A stretch of 64,000 bases of DNA, taken from the NCBI GenBank assembly GCA_019636445.1, contig JAHBXO010000005.1, forward strand, positions 62,001 to 126,000. Reading direction: 5' to 3'. The notes below the pieces were generated by a model, which saw only the letters and a list, made by a program, of their open reading frames with translations, had not been told where the DNA came from and made no database searches. The number at the start of each line of letters is the position of its first letter. Position 1 is the stretch's first letter. Positions 25,970 through 34,548 of the stretch are shown here, piece by piece. Made by a program: the position numbers and the translations under genes. This DNA comes from Gemmataceae bacterium. Lineage in GTDB: Bacteria; Planctomycetota; Planctomycetia; Gemmatales; Gemmataceae.

Positions 25970-27393
25970 TTGGCGTTCTCCATGACCGCGTGGCCGTCGC
26001 GACCGCCGGCCTTGTGGGGCAGCAGTTCACGCATTTCGGTGATCGAGAGCATCGGCAGGAACCGCATGAACAGGGCGAACAGTGTGAGGAACAGCCCGAG
26101 CGAGCCGAACATCACGAGATAGTCGGCCAGCGTCGGCGCATATCGGCCCCAGCTGCTCGGAACGTGATCGCGCGTCAGAGTCACGATGATGACGTATCGT
26201 TCGAACCACATGCCGATGTGGACGGAGCCGGCGACGAGGAACAGGAGGAATTCGTTCGTGCGGAATTTCTTGAACCAGATCAACTGCGGAATGATCGTGT
26301 TGGTGAGAATGAGCAGCCAGTACGACCAGCCGTACGGGCCGAACATCCGCTGGAGGGTGGTATCCCATTCGTAGGTGCTCTGGCTGTACCACGCCATCCA
26401 GACTTCGGAGAAGTAGCCGTAGGACACGAGCAAGCCGGTGCCGAGCATGATCTTGGCGCAGACGTCGAGGTGCTTCTCGGTGATCAGGTCCTTCATCCCG
26501 TACCAGTGACGGATCGGGATGGCGAGCCAGATGACCATGGCGAAGCCGGCGAAGATCGCCCCGGCAACGAAGAACGGCGGGAAGATCGTGGCGTGCCAGA
26601 GGGGCACGATGGACACGGCGAAGTCGAAGGACACGATCGTGTGCACGCTGAAGACGAGCGGAGTGCCGAGGCCGGCGAGGAGCAGGTAAAGCTTCTCATA
26701 GCGGCGCCAGTGCATCGCGCTGCCGCGCCAGCCCATCGCGAGCATACCGTAGACAATCTGCTGGATCTTGCTCTTGGCGTGATCGCGGAGGTAGGCGAAG
26801 TCGGGAATGAGGCCGATGTACCAGAACAGCAGCGAGACGCTGAAGTACGTGCTCACCGCGAAGGCGTCCCAGCAGAGGGGGCTGCGGAACTGGGGCCAGG
26901 CGGCCATGTTGTTCGGGAACGGGAAGAGCCAGTACGCGAGCCACGGCCGGCCCATGTGAATGAGCGGGAAAATGCCGGCGCACATGACCGCGAAGAGCGT
27001 CATCGATTCGGCGAAGCGGTTCAGCGAGGTCCGCCACTTCTGGTGCATGAGCAACAAGATGGCGGAGATGAGCGTGCCGGCGTGGCCGATACCGATCCAC
27101 CAGACGAAGTTCACGATGGCGACACCCCAGAAGACCGGGGAGTTGATCCCCCAGACTCCGGTGCCAAGGTAGAAGAGCCACGCGAGGCCGATGACGAGCG
27201 CCTGGAGCAGCGTGAAGCCGGCCAGGAACATGATCCACCAGCCCTTGGGCGTGGGAACCTCGCCGAGGCAGACGTTGCCGATCTTCTCGCCGATCGTGAC
27301 GAGAGTCTGGCGGCCGCCGATGAGTTGTTCATCGTCGGTGTAGACGTCATGCTCGGCCGGTGCGCCGGTAGCCGGTGCGGTAACCGTTGCCAT
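25966..27393 (-). CDS. actC: Alternative complex III NrfD-like quinol-binding subunit ActC
   Basis: 475 residues, about ten membrane helices. Motifs 'WWIGIGHAGTLISAILLL', 'IFPLIHMGRPW' and 'WRGSAMHWRRYEKLYLLLAG' in parts are diagnostic of the NrfD/PsrC family in ActC form. It holds the quinol site that feeds electrons to the Fe-S clusters of ActB and may take part in proton movement. Its ATG overlaps the actB stop by one base, so translation is coupled. Confidence 0.94.
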   Translation of the reverse strand: MATVTAPATGAPAEHDVYTDDEQLIGGRQTLVTIGEKIGNVCLGEVPTPKGWWIMFLAGFTLLQALVIGLAWLFYLGTGVWGINSPVFWGVAIVNFVWWIGIGHAGTLISAILLLMHQKWRTSLNRFAESMTLFAVMCAGIFPLIHMGRPWLAYWLFPFPNNMAAWPQFRSPLCWDAFAVSTYFSVSLLFWYIGLIPDFAYLRDHAKSKIQQIVYGMLAMGWRGSAMHWRRYEKLYLLLAGLGTPLVFSVHTIVSFDFAVSIVPLWHATIFPPFFVAGAIFAGFAMVIWLAIPIRHWYGMKDLITEKHLDVCAKIMLGTGLLVSYGYFSEVWMAWYSQSTYEWDTTLQRMFGPYGWSYWLLILTNTIIPQLIWFKKFRTNEFLLFLVAGSVHIGMWFERYVIIVTLTRDHVPSSWGRYAPTLADYLVMFGSLGLFLTLFALFMRFLPMLSITEMRELLPHKAGGRDGHAVMENAK

Positions 27394-30300
27394 CAGCCGT
27401 GCCCTCCCTTACCGGCGTCCGCCAGCAGCTTCGGATTCGGATTCTTGATCGCGGCGAGGTAGCTCGTCCGCGGCATCGTGTTGAGTTCGGCGAGGAGGCC
27501 GTAGTTCGACGGCTCCAGCTTCCAGCGGGAAACTTCGCTGAAGGGGAGGTGTTTGCCCGTCGGCTCCCACTTCTCGCCGACCTTTTTCACCGGAATGTAC
27601 TGATCGTAGTTCAGGTCGCCGAAGCTGATCGCGTTGCCCGGGCAGGCCGTCTGGCAGGCGGTCTTGATTTCGCCTTCTTCGATGAGCGGCCGGATGCCGG
27701 TCGGGGTCTTCACCTTGCGGCGGTTGGGGTTGTCGTGCTCGCGTTCGGCCTCGATCTCGGCGGTGCGGATGCGCTGGACGCAGTAGGTGCACTTCTCCAT
27801 CACGCCCCGCGTCCGCATGGTGACTTCGGGGTTGTTGACGAGTTGAAGCGTGCTTTCCTTATCGTAGTTGGCGTACTGGACGAAGTTGAAGCGTCGCACT
27901 TTGTACGGGCAGTTGTTGGCGCAGTAGCGGGTGCCGACGCAGCGGTTGTAGGCCATGTCGTTCAGGCCGTCGGCCGAGTGCGCCGTCGCCGCGACCGGGC
28001 AGACCAGTTCGCACGGCGCCTTCTCACACTGCTGGCAGGGCACTGGCTGGAAGTGGATGGACACGTCCGCCGTCGCCTTGGCGATCGCCTCGGCCCGTTC
28101 CTTCACGTCCATCTTCTTCGTGCCGCCGACCTCGTGCGGGACGCTGAAATAACGGTCGATGCGGATCCAGTGCATGATCCGGCCCTTCGTCACTTCCTTC
28201 TTGCCGAGCACCGGGATGTTGTTCTCGGCGACACAGGCGACCGCGCAGGCGTTGCAACCGATGCACGCTCCGAGGTCGATCGCCATCGCCCAACGGCGGT
28301 AGAGCTTGTTGCTCGCGTGATCCTGGATCAGCGTCAGCGGCATCAGTCGCTTGTCGTGCTCGTGCTTGTGTTCGTCCTTCTTCTCGCCGTCCTTTTTGTC
28401 GTCTTCCTCTTCGTCATGGGCGGCGTTGTTGACATAGCCGAGGGCGTTCGGCCCCTTCGACTTGTTGAACTTCTGCGGGTGGTCGTCGCTGGCAAGCCAC
28501 TCGCGCTCCTTCGGCGTGCCGGGAAGCAGCGCCCGCATCAGGTCCTTTTCGGCCGCGGATGCCGGCGGGTTGTCCGCGAAGCTGAACGCGTCCTTGTGGT
28601 GCTTGACGTGGTAGTGTTTGTGATCGCCGTGATTCTCGATGTCCAGTTCGGCGAGAGCCTGGTCCTTCGTGCCGTGGCGGGCCGGGCGGCGGCCTTCCAT
28701 CGCGTGCTGGCCCTGCGTGCAGGCGAGGATGTACTTCTCCTGCGTCCGTTCGGCCGAATCGGGCTGCGGCTTGATGCCGCCAACGGTCCAGAGGTTCTTC
28801 GTGGAGCGGATCGGGTAGACGTTGAACCCGGAGCCGGCCTTCCCGACCTCGCCAACCTTCTCACGGCCGTAGCCGAAGAAGAGCGTGATGACATCGTCGG
28901 CCTGACCGGGAAGCACCCAGACCGGCACGCGGACCTTGCGGCCGTCGACGGTGATCTCGATCTTGTCGACTTCGCTCTGACCGTGTTCGCCAGCGGTCCA
29001 CTTGAAGCTGACTTCGCACTTCAGTCGTTCCGCCGTGGCGGCGCTGACGAGCGCGGCATTGTCCCAGCAGATGAGCGAAATCGGCTTGGGCAGTTCCTGC
29101 AGCCAGCCGTTGTTGGCGAACCGGCCGTCGTGGATCGTCGGGTCGGGCCGGAACGAAAGTTCGATCTCCCCATCCTTCGTCGCCGGAGCCGCGGCCTTCT
29201 TCGTGGCGTCGGAGAGCTTGGCGTCGCCCGCCTTGATCGCCGCCGGTTTCGCCGCGGTCCCCTCGATCACGCCGCGTTCGACGCTCGTGTGCCAGAACTT
29301 GTCGAAGTCCACTGCAACCTTTTGGTCCGCGTGGAACTTGCGCCACGTGTCCTGCACGAGCGACTCGGGCGAGCCGGGCTTGTCCAGGAGGGCCGCGACG
29401 ACTTCGATCGACGACTTGCCGCCGTGGAACGACACAAGCGGTTGTTGGACGGTCGCGGTACCATCGTGGCCGCGGGCGTCGCCCCAGGCTTCGAGTTCGT
29501 GCGCGGCGTTGATATGCCAAGTGGCGTGCGAGGCCGTCTCGTCGGCGTGCAGGCCGAGATGGACCGACACGGTTGCCTTCTGCATCGCGGCGGCGAAGTT
29601 CAGGTCCGCCGGCGCGGTGAACGCCGGATTCCCGCCGAGCACGAGCAGGGCGTCGACCTTGCCGGCTTGCAATTCCTCGACAAGCACCTTGAGGGAACCG
29701 GTGCCATCGGCGGTGGCGTCGGCCCCCGCTCCGGTCAACCCGGCCTGCACCGGTTCGACGAATTTCACGGCCCCCTTCGCCACGGCGCCGATCGCGTCGT
29801 TGATCGCGTGCATCAGGTTTTGAGCCGCGACTGACAGCGCTCCGCCGACCACCACGACGCCGACCTTATCCTTGTTCTTCAAATCGACCGCGATCTCGTG
29901 GGCGTACAGCTTAGCCCGATCGGACAGCGGGCCAGCGGCCGGCACGTCCGCGACGCCGACTTCCTTCGCCAGCAACCGCACGAACGATTCAAGTTCACTC
30001 GGCTTCAGGGGTAGGCGATGGTCCGCCACGCCGCCAATCCCGGACACGCTCGACTCGATCGCGTAGATGCGGCTGAGCTGTTCCGGCGACACGCCATCGT
30101 TCCGCCGCTTGGCATCGTGGACGCGCACCTTCCGCCGGTGCATCGCATCCCGCGAGTACCGCACGCCCTGCACGCCCTCGGACAGCAGGTCGGCTTCGAT
30201 GGCGACAACCGTATCGGCGAGCTTGAAATCAAAGACCGGCGTGAGATACTTGCCGTAGGCCTCGCGAACCCCTTGGATCGCGTTCTCCTTGCCGACGGCC

Positions 30301-30977
30301 TCGTACTGAATCCATTTCAGATCGGGCAGGCGCGCCTTCAGTTCGCCGATCAGATTGGCCAGCGTGGTCTTGTCAGCCACGGATTCGGTGACGATCCGCA
30401 GGCCGGCACCCTTTTTGGAAATTTGCGAGGATACGATGCCTGTCAGGGCGAGTCGGGCCTTTTCCCACGTGCTCGGCGAACCTTTTTCGGTGATCCCCTT
30501 CGAGCGATCCGGATCGTAGACGTCCAGCAAGGTCGCCTGGGCGAAGATATCCGTGCTGCCGAGGCTGCCGGGGTGCGCCGGGTTGCCTTCGACCTTGATC
30601 GGCCGGCCTTCGACGCACTTGACGATGACGCCGAGCGCCACGCCGCCCAGCGTAACGGCCGTGGGATAGAAGAGCGGAATGCCGGGAGTAATCTGCTCGG
30701 GCTTCTTGACGTAGGGGATGATCTTCTTTTGCGACGCCGGCTTGAGCGACGGATTACAACCGGCCGCGGCCGCCAAAGCCACAGATGCGCCTGACAGCGC
30801 AAGGAACCGCCGGCGGCTCACCGGATCGAGCCATTCGGCCGCGTCCTCCGGGAACTCGTCCTTCATCATCCGTTCGAATTCCGGCGAACCGAAGACCTGC
30901 TCCAATGACTGGAACTGGTCCGGCGGGCTACCCGCCCCGGTTGGTCCGGCATTCGCATCGAAATCGAGAGCCATCAT
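27393..30977 (-). CDS. actB: Alternative complex III iron-sulfur/molybdopterin-like subunit ActB
   Basis: 1194 residues from ATG 30977 (30974 also possible; GGAG sits just upstream). The in-frame extension to 31049 is repeat DNA and excluded. A twin-arginine signal 'RRRFLALSG' (55-63) ends at a lipobox-like 'AAGC' (Cys 74). A molybdopterin-oxidoreductase-like domain fills about 90-800. Then come Fe-S motifs: '[11 protein letters not shown]' (about 905), '[14 protein letters not shown]' (about 980), '[12 protein letters not shown]' (about 1010, Thr for one Cys, implying a [3Fe-4S] cluster) and 'CTYC'/'CQTACP' (about 1063 and 1108). This is the ActB fusion. In known ActB the molybdopterin domain carries no cofactor. 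Confidence 0.95.
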   Translation of the reverse strand: MMALDFDANAGPTGAGSPPDQFQSLEQVFGSPEFERMMKDEFPEDAAEWLDPVSRRRFLALSGASVALAAAAGCNPSLKPASQKKIIPYVKKPEQITPGIPLFYPTAVTLGGVALGVIVKCVEGRPIKVEGNPAHPGSLGSTDIFAQATLLDVYDPDRSKGITEKGSPSTWEKARLALTGIVSSQISKKGAGLRIVTESVADKTTLANLIGELKARLPDLKWIQYEAVGKENAIQGVREAYGKYLTPVFDFKLADTVVAIEADLLSEGVQGVRYSRDAMHRRKVRVHDAKRRNDGVSPEQLSRIYAIESSVSGIGGVADHRLPLKPSELESFVRLLAKEVGVADVPAAGPLSDRAKLYAHEIAVDLKNKDKVGVVVVGGALSVAAQNLMHAINDAIGAVAKGAVKFVEPVQAGLTGAGADATADGTGSLKVLVEELQAGKVDALLVLGGNPAFTAPADLNFAAAMQKATVSVHLGLHADETASHATWHINAAHELEAWGDARGHDGTATVQQPLVSFHGGKSSIEVVAALLDKPGSPESLVQDTWRKFHADQKVAVDFDKFWHTSVERGVIEGTAAKPAAIKAGDAKLSDATKKAAAPATKDGEIELSFRPDPTIHDGRFANNGWLQELPKPISLICWDNAALVSAATAERLKCEVSFKWTAGEHGQSEVDKIEITVDGRKVRVPVWVLPGQADDVITLFFGYGREKVGEVGKAGSGFNVYPIRSTKNLWTVGGIKPQPDSAERTQEKYILACTQGQHAMEGRRPARHGTKDQALAELDIENHGDHKHYHVKHHKDAFSFADNPPASAAEKDLMRALLPGTPKEREWLASDDHPQKFNKSKGPNALGYVNNAAHDEEEDDKKDGEKKDEHKHEHDKRLMPLTLIQDHASNKLYRRWAMAIDLGACIGCNACAVACVAENNIPVLGKKEVTKGRIMHWIRIDRYFSVPHEVGGTKKMDVKERAEAIAKATADVSIHFQPVPCQQCEKAPCELVCPVAATAHSADGLNDMAYNRCVGTRYCANNCPYKVRRFNFVQYANYDKESTLQLVNNPEVTMRTRGVMEKCTYCVQRIRTAEIEAEREHDNPNRRKVKTPTGIRPLIEEGEIKTACQTACPGNAISFGDLNYDQYIPVKKVGEKWEPTGKHLPFSEVSRWKLEPSNYGLLAELNTMPRTSYLAAIKNPNPKLLADAGKGGHG

Positions 30978-30985
30978 CACTCTCC

Positions 30986-31071
30986 AATGCGGAATTCGGA
31001 ATGCGGATTTCGGAATGAAGACCGGTGATTCGGCTCTTGCATTCCGCATTCCGAATTCCGCATTCCGAATT
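30986..31071. repeat. GGAATGC-type inverted repeat between actA and actB
   Basis: Left arm 30986-31016 is built of GGAATTC/GGAATGC/GGATTTC units. The right arm 31039-31071 carries the reverse complements (CATTCCGAATTCCGCATT against AATGCGGAATTCGGAATG). In RNA this would fold into a strong hairpin just ahead of the actB ribosome-binding site. A short related fragment occurs at 2209-2225. Confidence 0.8.
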
Positions 31072-31074
31072 TCC

Positions 31075-31776
31075 TCAGCGGTGGCAGATGCTGCAATTGG
31101 TCAGCGTCTTGTCGTCCCGCACGTGGTACTTTTCCTTCAGGTGGCGACCCATCTCCGCCTGCGTGCCGCCCGTGGCAAAAACCTCGCCGTCGTTGTCCAC
31201 CGTGCCGTCCTTCGGGGTCCAACCCAGGTTGAAGACCTCCGATTTCGGCCGCAGGTTCTTTTCCGGGTTCCGGTGGCAATCCAGGCACCACTCCATCAAC
31301 AACGTCTTCGACTGTTTCACCAGAGGCATCTGGTCGATCCGCTCGTGGCACGACACGCAGCCCACACCCTTGCTCACGTGGATGCTGTGGTTGAAATAGG
31401 TGTAGTGCGGCGTGTTATGCACCTTCGTCCATGCGATCGGCTGATCGATCGCATAACTCTTGCGAAGCGGATCCAGCAGGTCGGCACCGTTCCACACCTG
31501 CTGGTGGCAGTTCATGCAGGTCTTCGTCGGCGGGATCCCGGCATGCGCGGAGGTTTCGACGGCCGTGTGGCAATACCGGCAATCGATCCCCAACTCGCTG
31601 ACATGGTGCAGGTGGCTGAACGGGATCGGCTGATCGACGATTTCGTTACGGCCGGTGGTGTAATCCGACCGGAAGAACGCGGCCAGAGCCACGCCCGTAC
31701 TGGCGGCGATCACCGGCAACGAGAGCAGCATGATCCGCGAGATCGGATTCATGCTCTTCGGGAAAACCTGGGGCAT
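31075..31776 (-). CDS. actA: Alternative complex III pentahaem cytochrome c ActA
   Basis: 233 residues. One N-terminal membrane helix (about 13-34) anchors a multihaem cytochrome c domain with five CxxCH sites: 66-70, 87-91, 140-144, 164-168 and 228-232, the last one residue before the C-terminus. Extra histidines (HLHH, NHSIH) suit bis-His ligation. Five haems and an N-terminal anchor are the known ActA layout. It is the first act gene and lies 48 bases downstream of the small membrane protein gene. Confidence 0.94.
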   Translation of the reverse strand: MPQVFPKSMNPISRIMLLSLPVIAASTGVALAAFFRSDYTTGRNEIVDQPIPFSHLHHVSELGIDCRYCHTAVETSAHAGIPPTKTCMNCHQQVWNGADLLDPLRKSYAIDQPIAWTKVHNTPHYTYFNHSIHVSKGVGCVSCHERIDQMPLVKQSKTLLMEWCLDCHRNPEKNLRPKSEVFNLGWTPKDGTVDNDGEVFATGGTQAEMGRHLKEKYHVRDDKTLTNCSICHR

Positions 31777-31824
31777 CGACTGCCTCCGGATGAAACGCTG
31801 TATGCAATCCGTCGAGGCCGAAGG

Positions 31825-32145
31825 TTACGGCCAAACGGGGGTATAGCCTTCGAAGTAATACTGGAAGATCCGGCAGCAGGTGTAGCTCGCGGTCGCCGCA
31901 AGCGCACCGAGGATCTGCCCGGCACAGGCCAAGCTGTCGCCGTTGCTCTCGACACGCCAGCCTCGCCAGTTGGCGAACGTGCCGAGCGCCAGCGCGATCA
32001 GGCCGAGCCACATGCCGAACGGGAACCACCAGAATGTGAGCGAACCCCACAATCCGAGGCAAAACGAAGCCGTCGCGATGCCGCGGCGGGTCGTGTAAAT
32101 CACCGGTGTTTCCGCCGGCGGGGCTGCGGGGGCTTCGGTCGCCAT
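31825..32145 (-). CDS. Small membrane protein at the head of the respiratory locus (DUF4190-like)
   Basis: 106 residues with two or three hydrophobic segments: 'GIATASFCLGLWGSLTFWW', 'MWLGLIALALGTFANWRGW' and 'ACAGQILGALAATASYTCC'. The pattern 'A..SL.LG..G...F......G..LG..AL..G' resembles DUF4190 proteins. No known catalytic residues. As the promoter-proximal gene before actA it may be an added small subunit of the complex or merely a co-transcribed gene. Confidence 0.7.
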   Translation of the reverse strand: MATEAPAAPPAETPVIYTTRRGIATASFCLGLWGSLTFWWFPFGMWLGLIALALGTFANWRGWRVESNGDSLACAGQILGALAATASYTCCRIFQYYFEGYTPVWP

Positions 32146-32247
32146 GCCGAATCGTCCTCTGCGCGGAACGGACTTTCCGTTCTGGTGTTATCGCAATGTA
32201 GGAACCGCGTCGGGAAGCGTCAGCCAACACATCGAAAGGAATTTCAG

Positions 32248-32296
32248 TTTCCCACTTTTGGGAAGCCGTGGCCGAAGGGACTCCCACTTCTGGGGC
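32248..32296 (-). promoter_or_regulatory. Pair of CCCACTTYTGGG palindromes upstream of the respiratory locus
   Basis: CCCACTTTTGGG (32251-32262) and CCCACTTCTGGG (32283-32294) differ at one base and start 32 bases apart, about three helical turns, so a regulator would meet both on the same DNA face. They lie 106-149 bases upstream of the ATG at 32145, in the only sizeable gap of the locus. Binding protein unknown; I could not identify an adjacent -35/-10 pair with certainty. Confidence 0.5.
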
Positions 32297-32376
32297 GCGA
32301 CCGCGCGTCGGCCGGGAAATGCGAAAGTCGAATGGGATTAAGCACTACGCGTGAGCCGTACAAATGTCCGAGGCGA

Positions 32377-32441
32377 CGGAGTATGATTCCGCCAACACCG
32401 CGCCACCCCACCGCGGAACCATGCCCTTGTTACGGAACAAT
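32377..32441 (-). promoter_or_regulatory. Conserved ~66-nt upstream element, copy 1
   Basis: Read on the minus strand it starts ATTGTTCCG, continues GGG..TGGTTCC.CGG, then GGGTGGCGCGGTG, and ends GGCGGA...CTCCG. By hand alignment it matches the plus-strand element at 63172-63237 in about 51 of 66 columns with one single-base gap. It points toward the respiratory locus (ATG 232 bases downstream). The GTTCC units have the same spacing in both copies. The rest of the 385-base gap (32146-32530) holds the palindrome pair and nothing else I recognise. Confidence 0.6.
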
Positions 32442-32530
32442 CATTCTGTCGCACAGTTGTGTCTGAAACAAAGCGGAACACACCCGCGCGGCTTTGGCTC
32501 CTGCCCGGCGAAAGAAACGGGAAAGTCATG

Positions 32531-32860
32531 TTACGATAGCCGTGGACGCCGTGGCGGAGTCGGGAACTTGCAGACAACGGGCGCGTTTCCGAACCGCTCT
32601 TTTCGTCGCTTCGTGCGGCGTCGAATCTCGCACCCGAGCCGACGACGAGCGCATTCTCCCGAATACGTGACGAAGCCATCCCGCAACTCGTCACGGCGAG
32701 CCAGATCGCTTGGCTTGAGAAAGTGATCGATCGGCCGCTTGTGCCACTTGGGGCGTTTTCGACCCGCGCCGGGTGGGCCCAAACGCCAGAGCAAGTTGTT
32801 GAATCGAGCCATCGCCTCTTCGACGGACTCGCCCTCTCTCACTTCGATCCGAACACCCAT
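32531..32860 (-). CDS. Ribosomal protein S21-like protein, extended
   Basis: 109 residues from ATG 32860. 'MGVRIEVREGESVEEAMARF' begins like bS21 (V.V..GES.E.AL.RF). The Arg/Lys-rich C-terminal half 'RRLGCEIRRRTKRRKERFG' also fits, but the middle (about residues 35-75, 'WHKRPIDHFLKPSDLARRDEL') is longer than in the usual ~60-70-residue S21. No good Shine-Dalgarno sequence stands upstream. Probably a paralogue of the normal S21, or another small basic RNA-binding protein. Next to a toxin-antitoxin pair. Confidence 0.55.
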   Translation of the reverse strand: MGVRIEVREGESVEEAMARFNNLLWRLGPPGAGRKRPKWHKRPIDHFLKPSDLARRDELRDGFVTYSGECARRRLGCEIRRRTKRRKERFGNAPVVCKFPTPPRRPRLS

Positions 32861-32974
32861 CTTTGGTGCGTCTTTACGGCTGACGCGCTGCCGGTTGATC
32901 GTGTTTTCGACCGCCGACCACGTTTGCAAAACCACCCAAACCGAACAAGTTGGATGGCGAGACTCGGCCCAACT

Positions 32975-33337
32975 TCATGCCGCCGTTTCTTCCAACTTCC
33001 ATGCGATTCGCTTTCCCAACGCTTGTGCGATGCGGCAAAGCCCGCCAAACGTCAGCTCTCCGACTTGGCCGGATTCGATCGACGCCAACCAATTCGTTTC
33101 GCACGGCACTTGTTCGGCCAATCGCTCCAAAGTAATGCCCTGCGATTCCCGCTCCCGGCGCAAATCGTCCGCCAGTTGTCGCAACACCAGCACCTCGCCA
33201 AGCGACGCGAACCTTGCACCATTCGAGAGCAAATCCTCGATCGAAGGTTTATCCCGTTGATAGACCTCGCGCATGTTCCGAAGCCGGGCAGTCTCCTCTG
33301 GCGATCTCGTTGAATCGCGTTGAAGATGTTCTGGCAT
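32975..33337 (-). CDS. XRE-family helix-turn-helix protein, probable antitoxin
   Basis: 120 residues. The C-terminal half is an XRE/lambda-repressor-type HTH: 'LRRERESQGITLERLAEQV', 'NWLASIESGQVGELTFGGL' and 'RIAQALGKRIAWKLE'. The N-terminal half is a charged helical region ('SPEETARLRNMREVYQRDKP'). It starts 3 bases after the stop of the BrnT-like gene, the tight toxin-first arrangement found in several type II toxin-antitoxin systems. It probably neutralises the toxin and represses the pair. Confidence 0.72.
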   Translation of the reverse strand: MPEHLQRDSTRSPEETARLRNMREVYQRDKPSIEDLLSNGARFASLGEVLVLRQLADDLRRERESQGITLERLAEQVPCETNWLASIESGQVGELTFGGLCRIAQALGKRIAWKLEETAA

Positions 33338-33340
33338 CGT

Positions 33341-33610
33341 CTACCTCGCCCTCGGAGGCGTTTCGTATGCGGTGATTGGGTAGATCATTCGCGGATCGTC
33401 GTTGATTTCTTCCCAAACCACAGCTAGATGTTTGCCGGTCGTAGTCCATCCAAACGTGATCGGCCGGCCACTGGAAGCGCTTGCATCCGTCGGATTATTC
33501 GTGTTTCCCAGTATTTCATCAACCTCTTCGCAAGTGATTCCATGAGCCAATATGTGGACCACGTTTCCATCCGCGTCGTCCTCGAGATCCCAGACGACAA
33601 TGGGGTCCAC
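33341..33610 (-). CDS. BrnT-like toxin of a type II toxin-antitoxin pair
   Basis: 89 residues with the layout of BrnT-type toxins: an early 'VVWDLEDDADGN', 'HGITCEEVDEIL' (compare the family's H-G-[IV]-[ST]-x-E-E), 'SSGRPITFGWTTTGKHLAVVWE' in short pieces, and the ending 'IYPITAYETPP'. BrnT proteins are RelE-fold ribonucleases. BrnT normally pairs with BrnA, but here the partner is an XRE protein. Base composition of 32.5-33.65 kb is lower in GC than the surroundings. Confidence 0.65.
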   Translation of the reverse strand: MDPIVVWDLEDDADGNVVHILAHGITCEEVDEILGNTNNPTDASASSGRPITFGWTTTGKHLAVVWEEINDDPRMIYPITAYETPPRAR

Positions 33611-33696
33611 CCACGTACTCCATCTCGATGCACACTTCGATTCTAAGGAACATCGAGATTCCGCACAAGGAAAGCTGCATCAGGAATGATCAGCCC

Positions 33697-33726
33697 TTGA
33701 CATATTCCCATATCGGAATATATTAT
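33697..33726 (+). promoter_or_regulatory. arsR promoter with internal operator-like palindrome
   Basis: TTGACA (33697-33702) and TATTAT (33721-33726) are separated by 18 bases, a near-consensus housekeeping promoter. A perfect inverted repeat ATATTCC-CATATC-GGAATAT (33702-33721) fills the spacer, the position where ArsR-type repressors block RNA polymerase. The expected transcription start, about 7 bases after the -10 box, coincides with the ATG at 33733, so the transcript is probably leaderless. No Shine-Dalgarno sequence is present. Confidence 0.75.
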
Positions 33727-33732
33727 TTCCCC

Positions 33733-34080
33733 ATGCCCCGCGCGGCCACCACCACCGATGTCTTCAACGCCGTCGCCGAGCCGCTACGCCGCCGCATCCT
33801 CGACTTCCTCGCCCGCGGCGAGCAACCGGTCAATGCCGTCGTCGACTCGCTCCGCCTAGGCCAGCCGCAGGTCTCGAAGCACCTCGGCGTGCTGAAACAG
33901 GTCGGCCTCGTCTCCGTCCGCGGCAAGGGGCGACAGCGCCTCTACCGCGTCAACGCCGAAGGCCTCAAACCGATCCACGAATGGGTTAAGGCTTACGAAA
34001 AGCTCTGGGCCGACCGGCTCGATCGCCTCGACGATTACCTCCAACGACTCCAGTCCGAAGGAACATCCGATGACCGGTGA
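33733..34080 (+). CDS. ArsR-family transcriptional regulator
   Basis: 115 residues from ATG 33733 (MPRAATTTDVFNAVAEP). A winged HTH typical of the SdpR/ArsR group linked to SRPBCC genes: 'FNAVAEPLRRRILDFLARGE', 'VVDSLRLGQPQVSKHLGVLK' and 'VGLVSVRGKGRQRLYRVNAE'. No metal-binding ELCVCD-type cysteines, so it is not an arsenic/metal sensor. It probably represses its own operon through the palindrome at 33702-33721. It overlaps the next gene by 11 bases. Confidence 0.9.
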   Translation: MPRAATTTDVFNAVAEPLRRRILDFLARGEQPVNAVVDSLRLGQPQVSKHLGVLKQVGLVSVRGKGRQRLYRVNAEGLKPIHEWVKAYEKLWADRLDRLDDYLQRLQSEGTSDDR

Positions 34081-34516
34081 ACTCAAAACGGGCCTATCCA
34101 TCGGCCACGTGATGAAATCGAAGATCTTCGTCAACCTGCCGGTGAAGGATCTGCCCCGTTCGATCGCCTTCTTCCAGTCGCTCGGCTTCACCTTCAATCC
34201 GAAGTTTACCGACGACACGGCCGCGTGCATGGTCGTCACCGACGACATCTACGCGATGCTCCTGACCGAAGCGAAATTCCAGAGTTTCATCCCGAAGACG
34301 ATCGCCGACGCCACGAAGCAGACGGAAGTGCTGGTCGCTCTCTCGTGCGACAGTGTCGAGCGAGTCAAGGAACTGATCGCGAAGGCCTTCGCGTCGGGCG
34401 GCACCGCTTACTCCGAGCCGAAGGACTACGGCTTCATGTACCTGCACGGCTTCCAGGACCCGGATGGGCATATCTGGGAATTGTTCTTCATGGATTCGAG
34501 CGCCGCGTCGAACTGA
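34070..34516 (+). CDS. VOC-superfamily protein (glyoxalase/bleomycin-resistance fold)
   Basis: 148 residues. 'KIFVNLPVKDLPRSIAFFQSLG', 'FMYLHGFQDPDGHIWELFFMD' in short pieces and the intervening 'MLLTEAKFQSF' match the 'lactoylglutathione lyase-like' VOC group often found with ArsR and SRPBCC genes. The final 'DGHIWELFF' supplies the last metal-ligand Glu of the fold. Second gene of the operon, translationally coupled to arsR by overlap. Substrate unknown. Confidence 0.85.
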   Translation: MTGELKTGLSIGHVMKSKIFVNLPVKDLPRSIAFFQSLGFTFNPKFTDDTAACMVVTDDIYAMLLTEAKFQSFIPKTIADATKQTEVLVALSCDSVERVKELIAKAFASGGTAYSEPKDYGFMYLHGFQDPDGHIWELFFMDSSAASN

Positions 34517-34548
34517 CCTCGCCTTCGTACCCGATTCGGGAGCCTGCC

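Noticed and set aside
25425..26030. Long N-terminal extension of the ActE frame upstream of GTG 25424
   Set aside because: It overlaps actD entirely in another frame and lacks coding character; the GTG start has a strong Shine-Dalgarno sequence, a lipobox and a 4-base overlap with the actD stop.
27393..31049. Functional molybdenum enzyme in place of ActB
   Set aside because: The Fe-S pattern (including CVGT for one Cys) and the actA-F context fit ActB, whose molybdopterin-like domain lacks the cofactor in characterised members.
32146..32376. Possible sigma-54 promoter (TGGCTGACGC) upstream of the respiratory locus
   Set aside because: The GG and GC pairs are not at the required 12/24 spacing.
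33611..33732. AT-rich stretch as an integration (att) site bordering a mobile island
   Set aside because: No integrase, tRNA or flanking direct repeat was found; the AT-richness is explained by the arsR promoter.
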